A stretch of 6,498 nt of DNA, taken from assembly GCA_017553665.1 (NCBI GenBank), contig JAFZKM010000296.1:1-6498 (forward strand), written 5' to 3'. The notes beneath the pieces were generated by a model. The model searched no databases, was not told the origin of the DNA, and saw only the letters and a list, made by a program, of their open reading frames with translations. Shown here one piece after another: positions 5,540-6,498 of the stretch. The stretch is from Lachnospiraceae bacterium. Lineage in GTDB: Bacteria > Bacillota_A > Clostridia > Lachnospirales > Lachnospiraceae. Made by a program: the position numbers and the translations under genes. How positions within the stretch are numbered: the first letter of the stretch is position 1; each line of letters opens with the position of its first letter.

Positions 5540-6498
5540 ATGCTGTTCGGGTACGTTAGAAAGTATTGGCTTAAATATCTGATGGGAATCCTCATCCTGT
5601 TCGGAGTCGATCTGCTGAGCGTTTTCATTCCCCAGCTGACCGGTGAAGTTACGGACGCGCTCGGAGGAGGCGGAGCGACTTCGCAGACGATAGCGAAGAT
5701 CGTCCTGATGATCTTCCTTTGCGGTCTCGGTATGGCAATGGGCCGCTTCGGATGGAGATGGTTCCTGTTTGTCACGGCGCGAAGGATCGAGCGTGAGATG
5801 AGGGACGATCTCTTTGAGCATCTGACCGGGCTTTCCCAGAATTATTACAATCAGCACAAGACAGGCGACCTGATGGCGCATTTTACGAATGATATCTCGG
5901 CCATCAGAATGGCGATCGGTCCGGCGGTCATTTCCGTATTCGACGCGGTAGTCATGACCGTTATGGTGCTTTTCAAGATGGTAAGATATGTCGACGGAAG
6001 GCTTACTCTTGCGGCATGCATCCCTATGGTCATCATTTTGGGCGGCGCGCTGTATTACTGCCTCGTGGTCGACAAGTTCTATGTTGAGAAGAACGAAGCA
6101 TTCTCGGACCTGAGCGACCGTGTGCAGGAGAGTTTCTCGGGCGTGCGCGTTATCAAGGCGTTTGTCCAGGAAAAGCGTGAGCAGGATGAGTTCATGAAGG
6201 TCAACATGAACAACCGCAAAAAGAATCTTAAGCTGATCCGTACAAATATGATATTCATGCCCGCGATCGAGCTTGTTATCGGCATCTGCCGCACGATAGC
6301 CCTGCTGTACGGCGGACTGCTCGTATACCGCGGCGAGATCTCCGTGGGACATTTCGTGGCTTTCAACCAGTACATCGGAATGCTCGTATGGCCGATGATC
6401 GCGGTAGGCGACAGCGTAGCTTCATTCACGCAGGGCCATGCGGCGATGAAGCGTCTGAGAAAGATATTCGACGCAGAGCCGGAGATAGTCGATACTGG
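5540..6498 (+). CDS. ABC exporter half-transporter (6-TM membrane domain; ATPase domain off window)
   Basis: An open frame of 319 codons from the ATG at 5540 runs off the right edge. It matches the transmembrane domain of exporter-type ABC half-transporters (MsbA/LmrA/YheHI-like), which are usually about 575-600 residues with a C-terminal ATPase. Visible marks are a first membrane helix near 13-35 leading to IPQLTGEVTDAL, the family stretch RREIER-like ARRIEREMRDDLFEHL, the NYYNQHKTGDLMAHFTND segment, and the SGVRVIKAFVQEKRE intracellular helix. A final helix leads to the linker MKRLRKIFDAEPEI, which normally precedes the ATPase domain. The protein probably works as a dimer, often with a second half-transporter encoded next door; that gene would lie beyond 6498. 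Drugs, lipids and peptides are all possible substrates. It is translationally coupled to the importer fusion, although exporters and Opp-type importers are different families. Confidence 0.94.
   Translation, partial: MLFGYVRKYWLKYLMGILILFGVDLLSVFIPQLTGEVTDALGGGGATSQTIAKIVLMIFLCGLGMAMGRFGWRWFLFVTARRIEREMRDDLFEHLTGLSQNYYNQHKTGDLMAHFTNDISAIRMAIGPAVISVFDAVVMTVMVLFKMVRYVDGRLTLAACIPMVIILGGALYYCLVVDKFYVEKNEAFSDLSDRVQESFSGVRVIKAFVQEKREQDEFMKVNMNNRKKNLKLIRTNMIFMPAIELVIGICRTIALLYGGLLVYRGEISVGHFVAFNQYIGMLVWPMIAVGDSVASFTQGHAAMKRLRKIFDAEPEIVDT

Noticed and set aside
5500..6429. Minus-strand frames opposite the exporter gene
   Set aside because: The plus frame carries continuous ABC exporter sequence, and the antisense frames show no recognisable domain.
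1..6498. CRISPR array, tRNA or rRNA genes, insertion sequences
   Set aside because: No spaced direct repeats, cloverleaf or rRNA-like sequence, transposase or terminal inverted repeats were seen.

Overview
The window looks like chromosomal DNA from a Gram-positive Clostridia-type bacterium (Firmicutes), possibly a Lachnospiraceae relative. The signs are strong AGGAGG-type ribosome sites before every gene, a TTG start codon, consensus sigma-A promoters, mid GC content, and protein families typical of that group. The genus cannot be named from the sequence alone.

Layout: (1) Positions 1-1699, minus strand, carry the N-terminal 566 codons of a secreted S8 (subtilisin-like) protease with signal peptide, acidic region, propeptide and PA domain. 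The catalytic Ser and C-terminus lie beyond base 1. (2) Positions 1700-2134 are a 435-bp divergent control region. It holds a near-consensus promoter for each direction, inverted repeats overlapping both -35 boxes, four TGTAACC motifs, and a 183-nt protease leader that can fold into a closed multi-helix RNA. (3) Positions 2135-3067 encode an OppB/DppB-type permease with a TTG start. (4) Positions 3109-5529 encode an 806-residue fusion joining an OppC/DppC-type permease to two ABC ATPase domains, so three normally separate Opp/Dpp subunits are one protein. (5) From 5540 to the right edge runs the N-terminal transmembrane domain of an exporter-type ABC half-transporter, with its ribosome site overlapping the stop of the fusion gene.

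The two import genes together supply a full Opp/Dpp-type membrane engine (two permeases, two ATPases) from two polypeptides. No substrate-binding lipoprotein is encoded in the window. The three plus-strand genes form one apparent operon (gaps of 41 and 10 bp) from a promoter at 2038-2066. The divergent secreted protease invites the model that protease, peptide-type importer and exporter share regulation, but this is inference. The most noteworthy items are the permease-ATPase-ATPase fusion with a shortened second ATPase domain, and the structured protease leader.
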